From Actinomycetota bacterium (lineage in GTDB: Bacteria; Actinomycetota; Geothermincolia; Geothermincolales; RBG-13-55-18), in the NCBI GenBank assembly GCA_003598015.1, contig QZKE01000046.1:1-33211 (forward strand): DNA of 33,211 bases, read 5' to 3'. Under the pieces are notes generated by a model. That model had not been told where the DNA came from, searched no databases, and saw only the letters and a program-made list of their open reading frames with translations. The translations under genes and the position numbers were made by a program. Positions 16,302-24,972 of the stretch are shown here, in pieces (within the stretch, counting starts at the first letter, position 1; each line of letters starts with the position of its first letter).

Positions 16302-16973
16302 ATGGAAAGAAAGATGAGGGAATACGAGGAGAGAAGGCTGGAGAGCGTCAGGCTGGCATCCAAGCTCCTCCTCGCCTCGGCCACCACTTCTCCTCGCGTG
16401 GGAGGGGTGGACGAGATCAGCATCCATGTCCTGGACTCGAGGGACGGGATAGAGGACTTGGCTATCGCCATCGACAGGATGGCGGACGACAATCCCCGCT
16501 GGGACTTCTTCCGCTCCGACGCGGTACAGGTGCGGGATGCCGATGTGGTGATGATCATGGCTGACCGGCGTTCCGGCCACGATCCCATGGACTCCAACTG
16601 CAACCTCTGCGGCTACCTGCTATGCGACGGGCTGCGTGATGCGGACCGGCTGCCCGCGGAACCCCCGGTGGCTTTCCGGGGCCCCTTCTGCCTGCTGAGG
16701 TCGATGAACATGGCCTACGCACTGAACGGCGCCGTCACCCTGGCCCGCCAGATGGGTATCGACCACACCATCAAGATGTCGGTGGGGGCCGCGGCCCTGC
16801 GCATGGACCTGCTTCCCTACAAGTGCGACATCGCCCTGGGCTTCCTGGCCTCGGTGACGGAGAAGAATCCCTTCATGGACCTGCCCAGGGAGTGGGCGGA
16901 GTACAACAACGAGACTTTGCAGAACCGGCTTATCCACCGGCTCTTCCCGGTCTTCCGATCCATATATTCCTAG
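16302..16973 (+). CDS. DUF2148 ferredoxin-domain protein, copy A
   Basis: A 223-residue protein of the DUF2148 family ('contains ferredoxin domain'), of unknown function. Four cysteines can ligate an iron-sulfur cluster: Cys100, Cys103 and Cys108 (NCNLCGYLLC) and Cys130 (GPFC). The segment after Cys130 (MNMAYALNGAVTLARQMGID, then MSVGAAALRMDLL) is the family's second conserved block. The protein is soluble. It is 6-15 bp ahead of copy B, with which it shares the cysteine pattern but only modest sequence identity, so the pair may form a heterodimer. An electron-transfer role for the acyl-CoA dehydrogenase at the end of the operon is inference from position. Confidence 0.85.
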   Translation: MERKMREYEERRLESVRLASKLLLASATTSPRVGGVDEISIHVLDSRDGIEDLAIAIDRMADDNPRWDFFRSDAVQVRDADVVMIMADRRSGHDPMDSNCNLCGYLLCDGLRDADRLPAEPPVAFRGPFCLLRSMNMAYALNGAVTLARQMGIDHTIKMSVGAAALRMDLLPYKCDIALGFLASVTEKNPFMDLPREWAEYNNETLQNRLIHRLFPVFRSIYS

Positions 16974-16988
16974 GAGGAGGTGAGGGAT

Positions 16989-17630
16989 ATGGCGATCATC
17001 AGCGGAGAGGAACTGCTCAGGGGCGGCATAGAACGTGGGGTGGAACTCATGGCCGTAGCCGCCAACACCGTGCTCAAGTTCGGCCACCCCAAGATACGGA
17101 TGTCGGCGGTGGGCCCGGAGGAGTTCGATGAACTTTCCGGTTACTGCGAGGGCGTCGCCGAGGTCTCCCCCCTCTTCAACCGGGACGGGAGGAGCTTCGT
17201 GGACCTTGCCCAGCAGGACACCCGCGCCCTGCTCATCGGGGCCAGGCGCAAGTCCGTCTATAACTACGATTGCGGCGCCTGCGGCTTCCGCACCTGCGAG
17301 GAGCTGAACAAGGCCGAGGAGGTGGAGTCGATAATCAACGGCCCCTGCTGTCATTTCGTGGTCTACGACGTGCACATGGCGGCGAACGCCGCCGCCTCGG
17401 TAGCCCATTACATGGGCCTGCACTGCCGCGTCTTCCAGACCATAGGGGCCGCGGCGCCTGCCTGCGAGTTCATCGAGGACGTGGATTTCTGCATCGGGGT
17501 GGCGGTGAGCTACCAGTCCCGCAACCCCTTCTTCGACCGCCACAAGTACTGGTCGGAGGAGGAGTGGGCGCAGAAGTTCGCAGAGGAGTTTCCCTCCTTC
17601 ACGCGACGTTTCATGGGCGCCGTGGAGTAG
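16989..17630 (+). CDS. DUF2148 ferredoxin-domain protein, copy B
   Basis: A second DUF2148 protein of 213 residues. The cluster ligands are Cys95, Cys98 and Cys103 (DCGACGFRTC, closer to the family consensus than copy A) and Cys120/Cys121 (NGPCCHF). The C-terminal block (MAANAAASVAHYMGLHCRVF, then GIAVS-like GVAVSYQSRNPFFDR) also fits the family. The ATG at 16989 is used because GGAGG at 16976-16980 is 8 bases upstream; an in-frame GTG at 16980 overlaps that site. The gene follows copy A almost without gap and precedes the acyl-CoA ligase by 37 bp. Confidence 0.87.
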   Translation: MAIISGEELLRGGIERGVELMAVAANTVLKFGHPKIRMSAVGPEEFDELSGYCEGVAEVSPLFNRDGRSFVDLAQQDTRALLIGARRKSVYNYDCGACGFRTCEELNKAEEVESIINGPCCHFVVYDVHMAANAAASVAHYMGLHCRVFQTIGAAAPACEFIEDVDFCIGVAVSYQSRNPFFDRHKYWSEEEWAQKFAEEFPSFTRRFMGAVE

Positions 17631-17667
17631 GGCGGAAGCTGTACAACGTGCTGAAAGGGTGATGATC

Positions 17668-19278
17668 ATGGCGGAGAAGAACCCAGCCCTGCTGTCCAAC
17701 ATGCTGGAGATAAGGCTGGAGGAGAATCCCGACAAGGTGGGGTTGATATTCGAGAACGGCGGCCTGTATCCGGACGAGCCGCTTACCTACAAGCAGATCG
17801 CCGCCAGCGCCTTCAAACTGGCCCGGGCCTATCAGGATCTCGGACTCAAGCAGGGCGACGCGGTGGCCACGTTGATGCGCAACCACCCCGAATCGGTATA
17901 CACAATGAGCGCCGCCACCCTGCTGGGGGTCATCACCGTGCCCATCGACCCGAGGACGAAAGGGGAGAAGCTCGCCTATATGCTGCAAGACTGCAAGGCC
18001 AGGGCGGTGGTTACCACCGCCGACCTGCTCCCCGAAGTGGAGAGCGTCAGCGGGGAGATCGAGGGCATCGAGCGTATATGGCTGAACCTCAAGCCGGACG
18101 CGGACCCGGACCTCGTGAACAAGTACCCCACCGTCAACGAGATACTAGCCGGACCGGATATCTTCGAGATCGAGGGCAGGGTGGACGATCCCAATCTGCC
18201 CATGGCCATCATCTATACCTCCGGCGTCACCGGCAATCCCAAGGGAGTGGTGATCAAGTCCACCCGCACCGCCATGTTCGCCCAGCTGGCCCCCACTCTG
18301 ATCTGGAAGTATACGCCGGAGACGGTGATCTACACCGGCCTCTCCCTCACCCACGGCAACGCCCTGGCCATCAGTCTGCTGCCCGCCCTGGCCATGGGCA
18401 TTCTGGGGGTCATCAGCCAGCGCTTCACCAAGAGCCGCATCTGGGACATCTGCCGTAAGTACGGCTGCACCACCTTCTCGCTCCTGGGCGGGATGATGGC
18501 GGGCATCTACAATGAGCCCCCCAAGCCGGACGACGCCGACAACCCGGTGGAGGTGGTCATCAGCGCCGGCACCCCTGCGCCCATCTGGGAGGCCTTCGAG
18601 GAGAGGTTCGGCGTGAAGATCCTGGAGTGGTACGGGGCGGTGGAGGGCGGCTTCGCCTATAACCCCATCGGGGTGGGGCCTATCGGCTCTTTCGGCAAAC
18701 CCCTGGAGGGGATACAGGAGGCAATCGTCGTGGACGAGAACGACAACGAGGTGCCGCCCGGGGTCACCGGCGAGCTGCTCATGCGCGCCGTGAACGTCAA
18801 GCCCGAGGTGGAGTACTACGGCAGGAAAAAGGACTCCGAGGATAAGACCCGCGGGGGATGGCTGCGCACAGGCGACATGGTCCACAAGGATGAGGAGGGC
18901 TGGCTCTTCTTCGACTACCGCAAAGAGGGCGGAGGACTGCGTCGGGCGGGGGACTTCATAATCCCCGCTTACGTGGAGAAGGTCATCGGCGAGCACCCCG
19001 ACATCTCGGAGGTGTGCATCTACGGCATCCCGGCCGCTTCGGGCGCGCCGGGCGAGAGCGACCTGGTGGCGGCGGTGGCTCCCTTCGCGGGCAAGACCAT
19101 CGACCCCGCCTCCGTCTTCAAGGTAGCGCGGGAGGGATTGGAGCCCAACTCCGTACCCTCTTATATCCAGGTGGTCGAGGAGGTCCCCAAGAGCGCCTCG
19201 GAGAAATACCTGGACCGCGTCCTCAAGGACCAGTTCTCCGAGGACGCGGATAACGTGTTCAAGCTGGAGGATTGTTAG
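17668..19278 (+). CDS. Acyl-CoA synthetase (AMP-forming), intact paralogue
   Basis: An ATP-dependent CoA ligase (carboxylate + ATP + CoA to acyl-CoA + AMP + PPi) of 536 residues. The P-loop is YTSGVTGNPKGV (183-194, Lys192); the hinge/ATP-binding segment is LRTGDMVHKDEEG (Asp403); the C-terminal catalytic lysine is Lys513 in SASEKYLDR. Valine replaces the usual Thr in 'SGTTG', and an extra Gly-rich insert (RKEGGGLRRAGDF) sits after the DYRK strand. Overall it resembles crotonobetaine/medium-chain CoA ligases, but the acid is unknown. The ATG at 17668 is taken with GAAAGGG upstream; GTG 17659 is too close to it. It is the sister of the broken gene at 445-2159. The acyl-CoA dehydrogenase that follows probably oxidises its product. 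Confidence 0.93.
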   Translation: MAEKNPALLSNMLEIRLEENPDKVGLIFENGGLYPDEPLTYKQIAASAFKLARAYQDLGLKQGDAVATLMRNHPESVYTMSAATLLGVITVPIDPRTKGEKLAYMLQDCKARAVVTTADLLPEVESVSGEIEGIERIWLNLKPDADPDLVNKYPTVNEILAGPDIFEIEGRVDDPNLPMAIIYTSGVTGNPKGVVIKSTRTAMFAQLAPTLIWKYTPETVIYTGLSLTHGNALAISLLPALAMGILGVISQRFTKSRIWDICRKYGCTTFSLLGGMMAGIYNEPPKPDDADNPVEVVISAGTPAPIWEAFEERFGVKILEWYGAVEGGFAYNPIGVGPIGSFGKPLEGIQEAIVVDENDNEVPPGVTGELLMRAVNVKPEVEYYGRKKDSEDKTRGGWLRTGDMVHKDEEGWLFFDYRKEGGGLRRAGDFIIPAYVEKVIGEHPDISEVCIYGIPAASGAPGESDLVAAVAPFAGKTIDPASVFKVAREGLEPNSVPSYIQVVEEVPKSASEKYLDRVLKDQFSEDADNVFKLEDC

Positions 19279-19392
19279 GGGGTCAGGTCTTGTTTTTTGC
19301 TTGCACTGTTATCTGAGAGGAGTGCTCGCTGATAATCACCGCATGAAATGCGGCATGGAAACTCCGGTATGCAAAAAACAAGACCTGACCCC
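19279..19392. mobile_element. MITE/REPIN-like element with 22-bp terminal inverted repeats
   Basis: A perfect 22-bp inverted repeat bounds 114 bp: the left arm 19279-19300 begins GGGGTCAGGTCTTG and the right arm 19371-19392 ends CAAGACCTGACCCC. Inside is a clean hairpin, CCGCAT-GAA-ATGCGG. There is no coding capacity. Ends of this GGGGTCAGG type are common in elements mobilised in trans by REP-associated (Y1) transposases; that link is from general knowledge. The element starts at the base next to the ligase stop codon and ends 28 bp before the dehydrogenase start, so it lies inside an apparent operon and would fold into a long hairpin in the transcript. Confidence 0.85.
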
Positions 19393-19419
19393 GGAAAGAC
19401 CGGAAAGAGGAGGTGCGAG

Positions 19420-20652
19420 TTGAGTTACATGGACCTTAACCTGGGTATCACCAAGGTGCAGAAGATGAACCGCGACATGGTGCATACCTTCGCCGCGGAG
19501 GTGCTGCGCCCGGCCAGCCTGGAGCTGGACAAGCTGGACCCCGAGGACGTAATCGCCAGGGAGTCACTCTTCTGGGATGTCTTCAGGAAGGGCTACAAGA
19601 TCGGCATGCACAAGATCCTGCTCCCGGAGATCTACGGGGGAGGGGGATTCTCGCCCCTGGAGGTGCACATGCTTTTCGAGGAGATATCCTGGGGGAGTAT
19701 CGATTTCATGATCGCCTTCGGGGTAGCCTGCTTCCCGGCCTTCATCGCCAGCATGGTACCCACCGACTTCCTCATCGACAACATCATCGTCCCTTTCTGC
19801 GAGGACGAGGAGGGCAAGATCATCGGCTGCTGGGCCATCACCGAACCGGATCACGGCTCCGACACCCTGGGGCCCTTCACCGAGCAGTTCTCGGATCCGG
19901 AGATCGCCAGGACTGCCTGCCGCGCCACCCTGGATGGGGACGACTACGTCATCAACGGCACCAAGGCGGCCTGGGTTTCCTGCGGGACCATCGCCACCCA
20001 TGCCTGCGCCTACCTGACCATCGAGCCCGAGATGGGCATGGCGGGCGGCGGCATCTGCGTGATACCCCTGGACCTGGCCGGCGTGTCCCGCGGCAAACCC
20101 TGGAACAAGCTGGGACAGCGCGCCCTGAACCAGGGAGAGATCTATTTCGACAACGTGAGGGTTCCCCGTGATTACATGATCATCGACGAGGAGAGTTACG
20201 AGGCCATCCTGGACGTCACCCTCTCCACCGCCAACGCCTGCATGGGCGCGTTCTTCACCGGCGTGGCGCGGGCCTCCTACGAGGAGGCGCTGGCCTACTG
20301 CAAGGAGCGGGTGCAGGGAGGCAAGAAGCTCATCGAGCACCAGCTGGTGCGCTACAAGCTCTTCCACATGTTCAAGCTGGTGGAAGCATGCCGGGCTTTT
20401 TCCCGGGCGGTAGTGGAGTTCAACTTCAACACCAACCCGCCCTTCACCCATTACTCCATCGCCTCCAAGGTCTTCTGCACTCAGGCAGCCTTCGAGGTGG
20501 CCAACGAGGCGGTGCAGCTCATGGGCGGTTTCGGCCTCTCCAAGGAATCCACCATCGAGAAGCTCTTCCGGGATGCGCGCGCGGGCCTCATCGAGGACGG
20601 CTCCAACGATTTCCTGGCCTTGGTGGCCGGCGAGGCCATCGTCAACGAATAA
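19420..20652 (+). CDS. Acyl-CoA dehydrogenase
   Basis: A 410-residue FAD enzyme that introduces an alpha-beta double bond into an acyl-CoA. The first family signature is ITEPDHGSDT (140-149); the second is around MGGFGLSKESTIEKLFRDAR, and the catalytic base is Glu392 in LIEDGSNDF, at the MCAD position. The start is a TTG at 19420: AGGAGG (19408-19413) is 6 bases upstream, whereas the in-frame ATG at 19429 is 15 away, and frames beginning further left run through the mobile element. No ETF genes are nearby; the two DUF2148 iron-sulfur proteins upstream are possible partners. The gene is last in the apparent operon. Confidence 0.94.
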   Translation: MSYMDLNLGITKVQKMNRDMVHTFAAEVLRPASLELDKLDPEDVIARESLFWDVFRKGYKIGMHKILLPEIYGGGGFSPLEVHMLFEEISWGSIDFMIAFGVACFPAFIASMVPTDFLIDNIIVPFCEDEEGKIIGCWAITEPDHGSDTLGPFTEQFSDPEIARTACRATLDGDDYVINGTKAAWVSCGTIATHACAYLTIEPEMGMAGGGICVIPLDLAGVSRGKPWNKLGQRALNQGEIYFDNVRVPRDYMIIDEESYEAILDVTLSTANACMGAFFTGVARASYEEALAYCKERVQGGKKLIEHQLVRYKLFHMFKLVEACRAFSRAVVEFNFNTNPPFTHYSIASKVFCTQAAFEVANEAVQLMGGFGLSKESTIEKLFRDARAGLIEDGSNDFLALVAGEAIVNE

Positions 20653-20670
20653 GTTCCAGGTAGCCCGAGC

Positions 20671-20700
20671 CTTGGAGTATGGTCTCGCTCCGCTGATACG
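20671..20700. repeat. Dispersed repeat segment
   Basis: The segment CTTGGAGTATGGTCTCGCTC reappears in similar form near 33167-33197 (CTTGGGGTAATGGTCTCGCT) at the right edge, and its GGTCTCGCTCCG core is close to the reverse complement of the repeat at 1-35. All copies are outside genes. The family and extent are undefined. Confidence 0.4.
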
Positions 20701-20826
20701 TTCAGAGGAGACCGATCCGCCCTGCCAGGGGGGCTAAGTCACCTTTGCTCATGGCATGCGCCGATGTGCCCCGTACCATCACCTCCCCCGAGGTGGGGTG
20801 GTCGATCCCGGCCTTTCCAGCCCGGC

Positions 20827-20858
20827 AGCGCCCCTGGTAACAGTGATAGCAGGGGGCT
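20827..20858. terminator. Hairpin between convergent genes
   Basis: AGCGCCCCTG (20827-20836) pairs with CAGGGGGCT (20850-20858) with one bulge. It is in the 269-bp gap between the acyl-CoA dehydrogenase (plus) and the AI-2E family gene (minus), which otherwise shows no coding frame. A second small dyad, CACCTC-CCCC-GAGGTG, lies at about 20780-20795. There is no strong T-tract, so the terminator call is tentative. Confidence 0.35.
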
Positions 20859-20921
20859 ATTGAAGGCTTATTGTGACCCCTTTAAGCGCAGGATAAGGTT
20901 TTGATGTGCGGGAATGGGAGA

Positions 20922-22061
20922 CTACGCCGGTCCGGCATCCGGCGGGGGTCCCACATGCGTGGTGGAAGAGGCGTCGTCACATGCGGGCAAGCCCCCGCCT
21001 TCTCTATGTACCCGTTTCAATTCGCGCGAAACCTTGAGAATCACGGCGGTGATAGGCACGGCGAGGATAGCACCGAAGATGCCGCCGAAGACCGCTCCAA
21101 GCAAGGTCACCAGCAACGCGACGAGCGGGTGCAGTTTGAGTGTTTTACCGTAGGCGATGGCCTGCACGGGGTTCTGCATCACGGTGTGGATGAGGACCAC
21201 CAGCACCAGCATGATGATACCCGCGGTCAGGCCCTTGGACGCCAGGGCTATCAACACGGCGAAGGCGCCACCTATATATCCCCCGAACGACGGTATGTAG
21301 CAGGTGACAAAACTCACCAGGCCGATCGCTCCCACCAGTGGCAGCCTCAAGATGAGGGACACGATGACCACCAGGATGGTATCGACGGTAGCGATGATGG
21401 TGGTGCCCTTGAAGTATCCCCGGATGGAGGCATAAACCTCGTTCATGATGATGTTGCCGGTGCTGCGGGGCACGCCCATATGACCGGCCACCCATTCCTT
21501 GATGGTGCCGTCATCCGCGAGGATGAACATGAGGATGAAGAAACCGATGAAGGCACCGATGAGGAAGGAGGTCAGGCCGTGCACGCTTCCCGCCACCTCT
21601 GAAGCTATGCCGTCGGTTATGGAAGGCCAGGCCTTCTCTATCTGCTGCTGTACCCACTGGGCGAAGGAACCGCTGACCTTGAGGTTGTCCAGCCAGGCCT
21701 GGATTCTGTTGGCGCCGTTCTCCACCTGCTGCCCGATAGAGGAAGCCTGGGTGGATATGCCGTAGACGATTACCGCCAGGAACCCGGCGATCACCACTAC
21801 GATGATAATCAGCATGATCAAGGTAGCCAGCCATCTCGGTATGTGGTGGCGGGTCATGAAATCGACGAAGGGTTCGAGGAGGATCCCGATAATGATCGCG
21901 ATAACCAGGGGGATAAGTATCTGGTGCGTCTTGGAGTAGATCATCCCGAAGACGACCACGGCACCCACAATACCCAGGAACAGCCAGCCGGATGTACCCC
22001 AGCGCCACAACCAGGGCTTATCCGGCCCCACGAGACCACTCTTTTCGTTTTCTTCCGGCAT
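20922..22061 (-). CDS. AI-2E family transporter (TqsA/YdiK-like permease)
   Basis: A 379-residue integral membrane protein of the AI-2E/UPF0118 family. Members export or move varied small molecules or ions, and the family name does not prove AI-2 transport. About eight hydrophobic helices are visible, with the characteristic layout: two at the start (WLFLGIVGAVVVFGMIYS; ILIPLVIAIIIGILLEPFVD), a long amphipathic middle (IGQQVENGANRIQAWLDNLK), and a conserved C-terminal core (YIPSFGGYIGGAFAVLIALA, then VQAIAYGKTLKLHPL). The ATG at 22061 is preferred over the one 21 codons upstream because AGGGAG is 5 bases before it. It is 177 bp downstream of the corrinoid activator gene. Confidence 0.88.
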   Translation of the reverse strand: MPEENEKSGLVGPDKPWLWRWGTSGWLFLGIVGAVVVFGMIYSKTHQILIPLVIAIIIGILLEPFVDFMTRHHIPRWLATLIMLIIIVVVIAGFLAVIVYGISTQASSIGQQVENGANRIQAWLDNLKVSGSFAQWVQQQIEKAWPSITDGIASEVAGSVHGLTSFLIGAFIGFFILMFILADDGTIKEWVAGHMGVPRSTGNIIMNEVYASIRGYFKGTTIIATVDTILVVIVSLILRLPLVGAIGLVSFVTCYIPSFGGYIGGAFAVLIALASKGLTAGIIMLVLVVLIHTVMQNPVQAIAYGKTLKLHPLVALLVTLLGAVFGGIFGAILAVPITAVILKVSRELKRVHREGGGLPACDDASSTTHVGPPPDAGPA

Positions 22062-22238
22062 GCGCGCTCCCTGCGTCCACTCGAATACGCCGCTTGATTT
22101 ATCGGGCGCGAATTCCGGGAGCATTAGGACTTATTGTGCGTTTCGGGAAGGGGTCGGACCTGCGCTCGACGGTCCGCCGAAGGTCCGTGCGCGTGAATAA
22201 TGCATTTGCATGAGTCCGAAGAGCGGAGGCACGACCCC

Positions 22239-24089
22239 TTATATCCTGAAGCGGCTCTTGGCCTCCCGCACCGCATCCTCCGAGAGGTACATGGAGGCCG
22301 CGAAGAGCGTGCTCAATCCCGGGTAGGCCGAGAGCTCCAGGTATTCCAGGCGGGAGGCCAGCTCCTCGGCTTGGCGGCGAATCGCGATGGAGAGGAGCAT
22401 GGAGCGTGCACCTGCGCCCGCGGCGTTCCCCACCTGCTTTATGCGGTCCAGGGCCACGGGTGGGAGCAGGGCAATGGAGAGGGCGGCGGCGGGGTCGATA
22501 TAGGTTCCGAAGGCTCCCGCCAGGATGATCTCCCGCAGGTCCTCATTGCCCAGCCCGGCTTCCGCCATGAGGGCGTCTATTCCCGCGCGTATGGCGCCCT
22601 TGGCCTTCTGTATCTCGCGGATATCGTTCTGGGTCACCGCTACCCCCGTGGTGCTCTCCTCGCCTGCGGGAACCAGGTAATAGACGAGCTCCTTGTCGCG
22701 GCGTTCGGTCCCCGGCCGGCCTTCCCGGATGCGTCCGGAGGAATCTATGATCCCTGCCGCCGCCAGGGCGGCCAGCGTTCCCAGGATCCCTGAGCCGCAG
22801 ATGCCGACCGGAGGGGCACCCCCGACCACCGTGAGTTGCGCCTTTCCGCTGCCGGGGTCGATGCTTACCCCCTCGACGGCCCCGTCGCCGGCGCGCATGC
22901 CCTGGCTCAGGCCTCCTCCCTCGAAGGCGGGGCCTGAGGCGCAGGAGCACGAACGGATATGGCCGTCGGTCTGCAGGGCTACCTCCGTATTGGTACCGAT
23001 ATCCAGGAGCAGGCATGGACCCGGCCTTTCCCAGAGCCGCGCCGCGGCAACCGCCGCGAGGTGATCGGAGCCGACGTATCCTGCAATGGGGGGCGGCAGG
23101 TAGACTACGGCGGCCGCGCTGAGCTCTATGCCCAGGTCCCTCGCTTTGACCTCCTGAGGGATGTCGGTGGCGGGGAGATAAGGGCTTTTTCCGAGCTGTT
23201 CCACGGGCAGGGCAAGGAAGAGGTGGTGCATGGCGGTGTTCCCGACCAGCACCATCTCATAGATATCACTGCGGTCGCGATCTATCTCCGCGAGCATCAC
23301 GGAGAGATTATCGTTGATGCCCTGTACGACCAGCTCCTGGAGTTGGGACGCGCCGCCCTCCACGGCATGCTGGATACGGGTGACGATGTCCTCGCCGTAG
23401 GGTACCTGGGGGTTGAGAAAACCACGGCTCGCAATCAGGATGCCTCTGGAGAGATCGTAGAGAAAGAGGGCGACTTTGGTGCTCCCGAGATCCACTGCCA
23501 GCCCCAGTGGAAAGCTCCCCGCGGGGGCCAGGCCCAGCAGCTCCTTACCGCGTACCAGGGCGCTGACCTTTCCCTTGCCCTCACGCAGCAGTGGGGATAT
23601 GCCTCTCAAGCCTGCCAGGTCCACACTCCGTATCTCCACCTCCGGGGCTGTAGCACGCAGGGCCTTCTCCACACGGTACAGATCCGAACCGGGGTCGCCG
23701 GGTGCAGTGGGGATCTCGACCTCGAGTTCGCAAGAGAGTACCGCAGGTTCAGGACTCTCCACCTCGAGTTCGCTGTCCAGCTGCATCTTCTGCTCGGAAG
23801 TCAAGGAGGAAGCCGGGATATAGATGGAAAGGTCGCTCTCGGGGTGGACCTGGCACGCAAGACGCACGCCTCGCGCCAGCTGTTCGGCCGAGAGCTGGTC
23901 CTCCTCCTGCGGCGTTGGGTCTGAGGTCATTCCTTCCAGGATATGGATACGGCACTTGGCGCAGGACCCTATGCCGCCACAGATGCTCTCCACTCCGATA
24001 CCGGCGGAGTGAAATGTGGTGAGAAGGTCTTCCTCGCTGCTGGATACCAGCTGCGCTCCCAGGGGCCGTACGTCTACGCGATACTCCAC
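22239..24089 (-). CDS. RACo-type corrinoid activation protein (2Fe-2S + ASKHA)
   Basis: A reductive activator of corrinoid methyl carriers: RACo-type proteins use ATP to push an electron from a 2Fe-2S centre onto inactive Co(II) corrinoid. The 616-residue protein has a plant-ferredoxin cluster at Cys37-x5-Cys43-x2-Cys46-x32-Cys79, a linker/middle domain, then an actin-like ATPase (DUF4445) with LAVDLGSTKVALF near 210 and LLLDIGTNTEVAL near 380. The GTG at 24089 is the start, since it has AGAGGA upstream, overlapping the stop of the methyltransferase gene (TGA at 24103-24105); an open frame further up is only overlap. The adjacent methyltransferase strongly supports a corrinoid role. No corrinoid-binding protein is present in the window. 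Confidence 0.9.
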   Translation of the reverse strand: MEYRVDVRPLGAQLVSSSEEDLLTTFHSAGIGVESICGGIGSCAKCRIHILEGMTSDPTPQEEDQLSAEQLARGVRLACQVHPESDLSIYIPASSLTSEQKMQLDSELEVESPEPAVLSCELEVEIPTAPGDPGSDLYRVEKALRATAPEVEIRSVDLAGLRGISPLLREGKGKVSALVRGKELLGLAPAGSFPLGLAVDLGSTKVALFLYDLSRGILIASRGFLNPQVPYGEDIVTRIQHAVEGGASQLQELVVQGINDNLSVMLAEIDRDRSDIYEMVLVGNTAMHHLFLALPVEQLGKSPYLPATDIPQEVKARDLGIELSAAAVVYLPPPIAGYVGSDHLAAVAAARLWERPGPCLLLDIGTNTEVALQTDGHIRSCSCASGPAFEGGGLSQGMRAGDGAVEGVSIDPGSGKAQLTVVGGAPPVGICGSGILGTLAALAAAGIIDSSGRIREGRPGTERRDKELVYYLVPAGEESTTGVAVTQNDIREIQKAKGAIRAGIDALMAEAGLGNEDLREIILAGAFGTYIDPAAALSIALLPPVALDRIKQVGNAAGAGARSMLLSIAIRRQAEELASRLEYLELSAYPGLSTLFAASMYLSEDAVREAKSRFRI

Positions 24090-24102
24090 GGCGCCTTTCC
24101 TC

Positions 24103-24918
24103 TCAGGCCTTGCGGGCCCGGTAGTACTTGAGATAGGCTCGGCCCATTTTATCCTTGCCCAGCAGGAAATCGGCGGCACGGATGGAGAGTACCAGGCCCT
24201 CTTCCAGCGGGTTGACGATGGCTGCCGCGAGGCCGGCCTGTACCGCCAGGGCCAGGAATGCGGCGTTGATCACCGGCCTCTCGGGCATGCCGAAGCTGAT
24301 ATTGGAGGCGCCCAGGGCCACCGGGCATCCCAGTCTCTGCCGGATGTCCGCGATGGCGCGGAGCGTGACGGGAGTGGCGTCCGAGTCGGTGGCGGCGGGC
24401 AGGGTCAGGCAATCCACCAGCACCCTTTCCGCGGGGATTCCGAAGGAGGAGGCGCGCGCCAGGATGCGCTCCGCCTTGACCGTCCGCTCGTCAGCGCTGG
24501 CCGGTATGCCGCCTTTATCTTTGGTCATGGCGATAACGTAACAGCCGCGGTCGCCTACCAGGGGCAGCACGGTGTCCATGCTCTCATCGTCTGCCGTCAC
24601 CGAGTTGACGATGGCCCGTGGGTCATCGTATGCATCGAGTGCCGCAGCGAGGGCGGCGGAATCGGCGGAGTCGATGCACACGGGCAGACCCGTCTCTGCG
24701 GCAACCGCCTGCACCAGCCTGGGCAGCAAAGCGACTTCGTCTACGCCTGCGGCGCCAACGTTTACATCTATATAGTCAGCCCCGGCCGCGGCCTGCGCCG
24801 CCGCGTCGGCCAGCGCCTTGTCCAGCCTGCCCTCCTTCAGCTCCTCAGCCAGCTTGGCACGCCCGGTGGGGTTTATCCTCTCACCGATGATCACCGTCAG
24901 GTCGTCGGGACCGAACAT
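24103..24918 (-). CDS. Methyltetrahydrofolate:corrinoid methyltransferase (AcsE/MtgA-like)
   Basis: A pterin-binding TIM-barrel enzyme that moves the N5-methyl of methyltetrahydrofolate to a corrinoid protein (or back). At 271 residues it has the usual size. Motifs visible are the opening IIGERINPTGR (about 10-20), the pterin-site segment AGADYIDVNVG (about 46-56), VNSVTADD near 104 and LGASNISFGMP near 202 (the Asn used in MeTr for pterin binding). AAAGGAG is 5 bases before the ATG. It overlaps the ribosome binding site region of the RACo-type gene that follows, a tight two-gene unit. Downstream use could be the Wood-Ljungdahl pathway or a methylamine/aromatic O-demethylation system; the corrinoid protein that would tell is missing. 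Confidence 0.9.
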   Translation of the reverse strand: MFGPDDLTVIIGERINPTGRAKLAEELKEGRLDKALADAAAQAAAGADYIDVNVGAAGVDEVALLPRLVQAVAAETGLPVCIDSADSAALAAALDAYDDPRAIVNSVTADDESMDTVLPLVGDRGCYVIAMTKDKGGIPASADERTVKAERILARASSFGIPAERVLVDCLTLPAATDSDATPVTLRAIADIRQRLGCPVALGASNISFGMPERPVINAAFLALAVQAGLAAAIVNPLEEGLVLSIRAADFLLGKDKMGRAYLKYYRARKA

Positions 24919-24972
24919 CGCTTCTCCTTTCGCTCTCTATGCCCACACAGGTTAGCAACGGACCAAACAAGA

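Noticed and set aside
16620-17735. 371-codon minus-strand open frame opposite the DUF2148 genes
   Set aside because: It is antisense to two clear genes and shows no motif or ribosome binding site.
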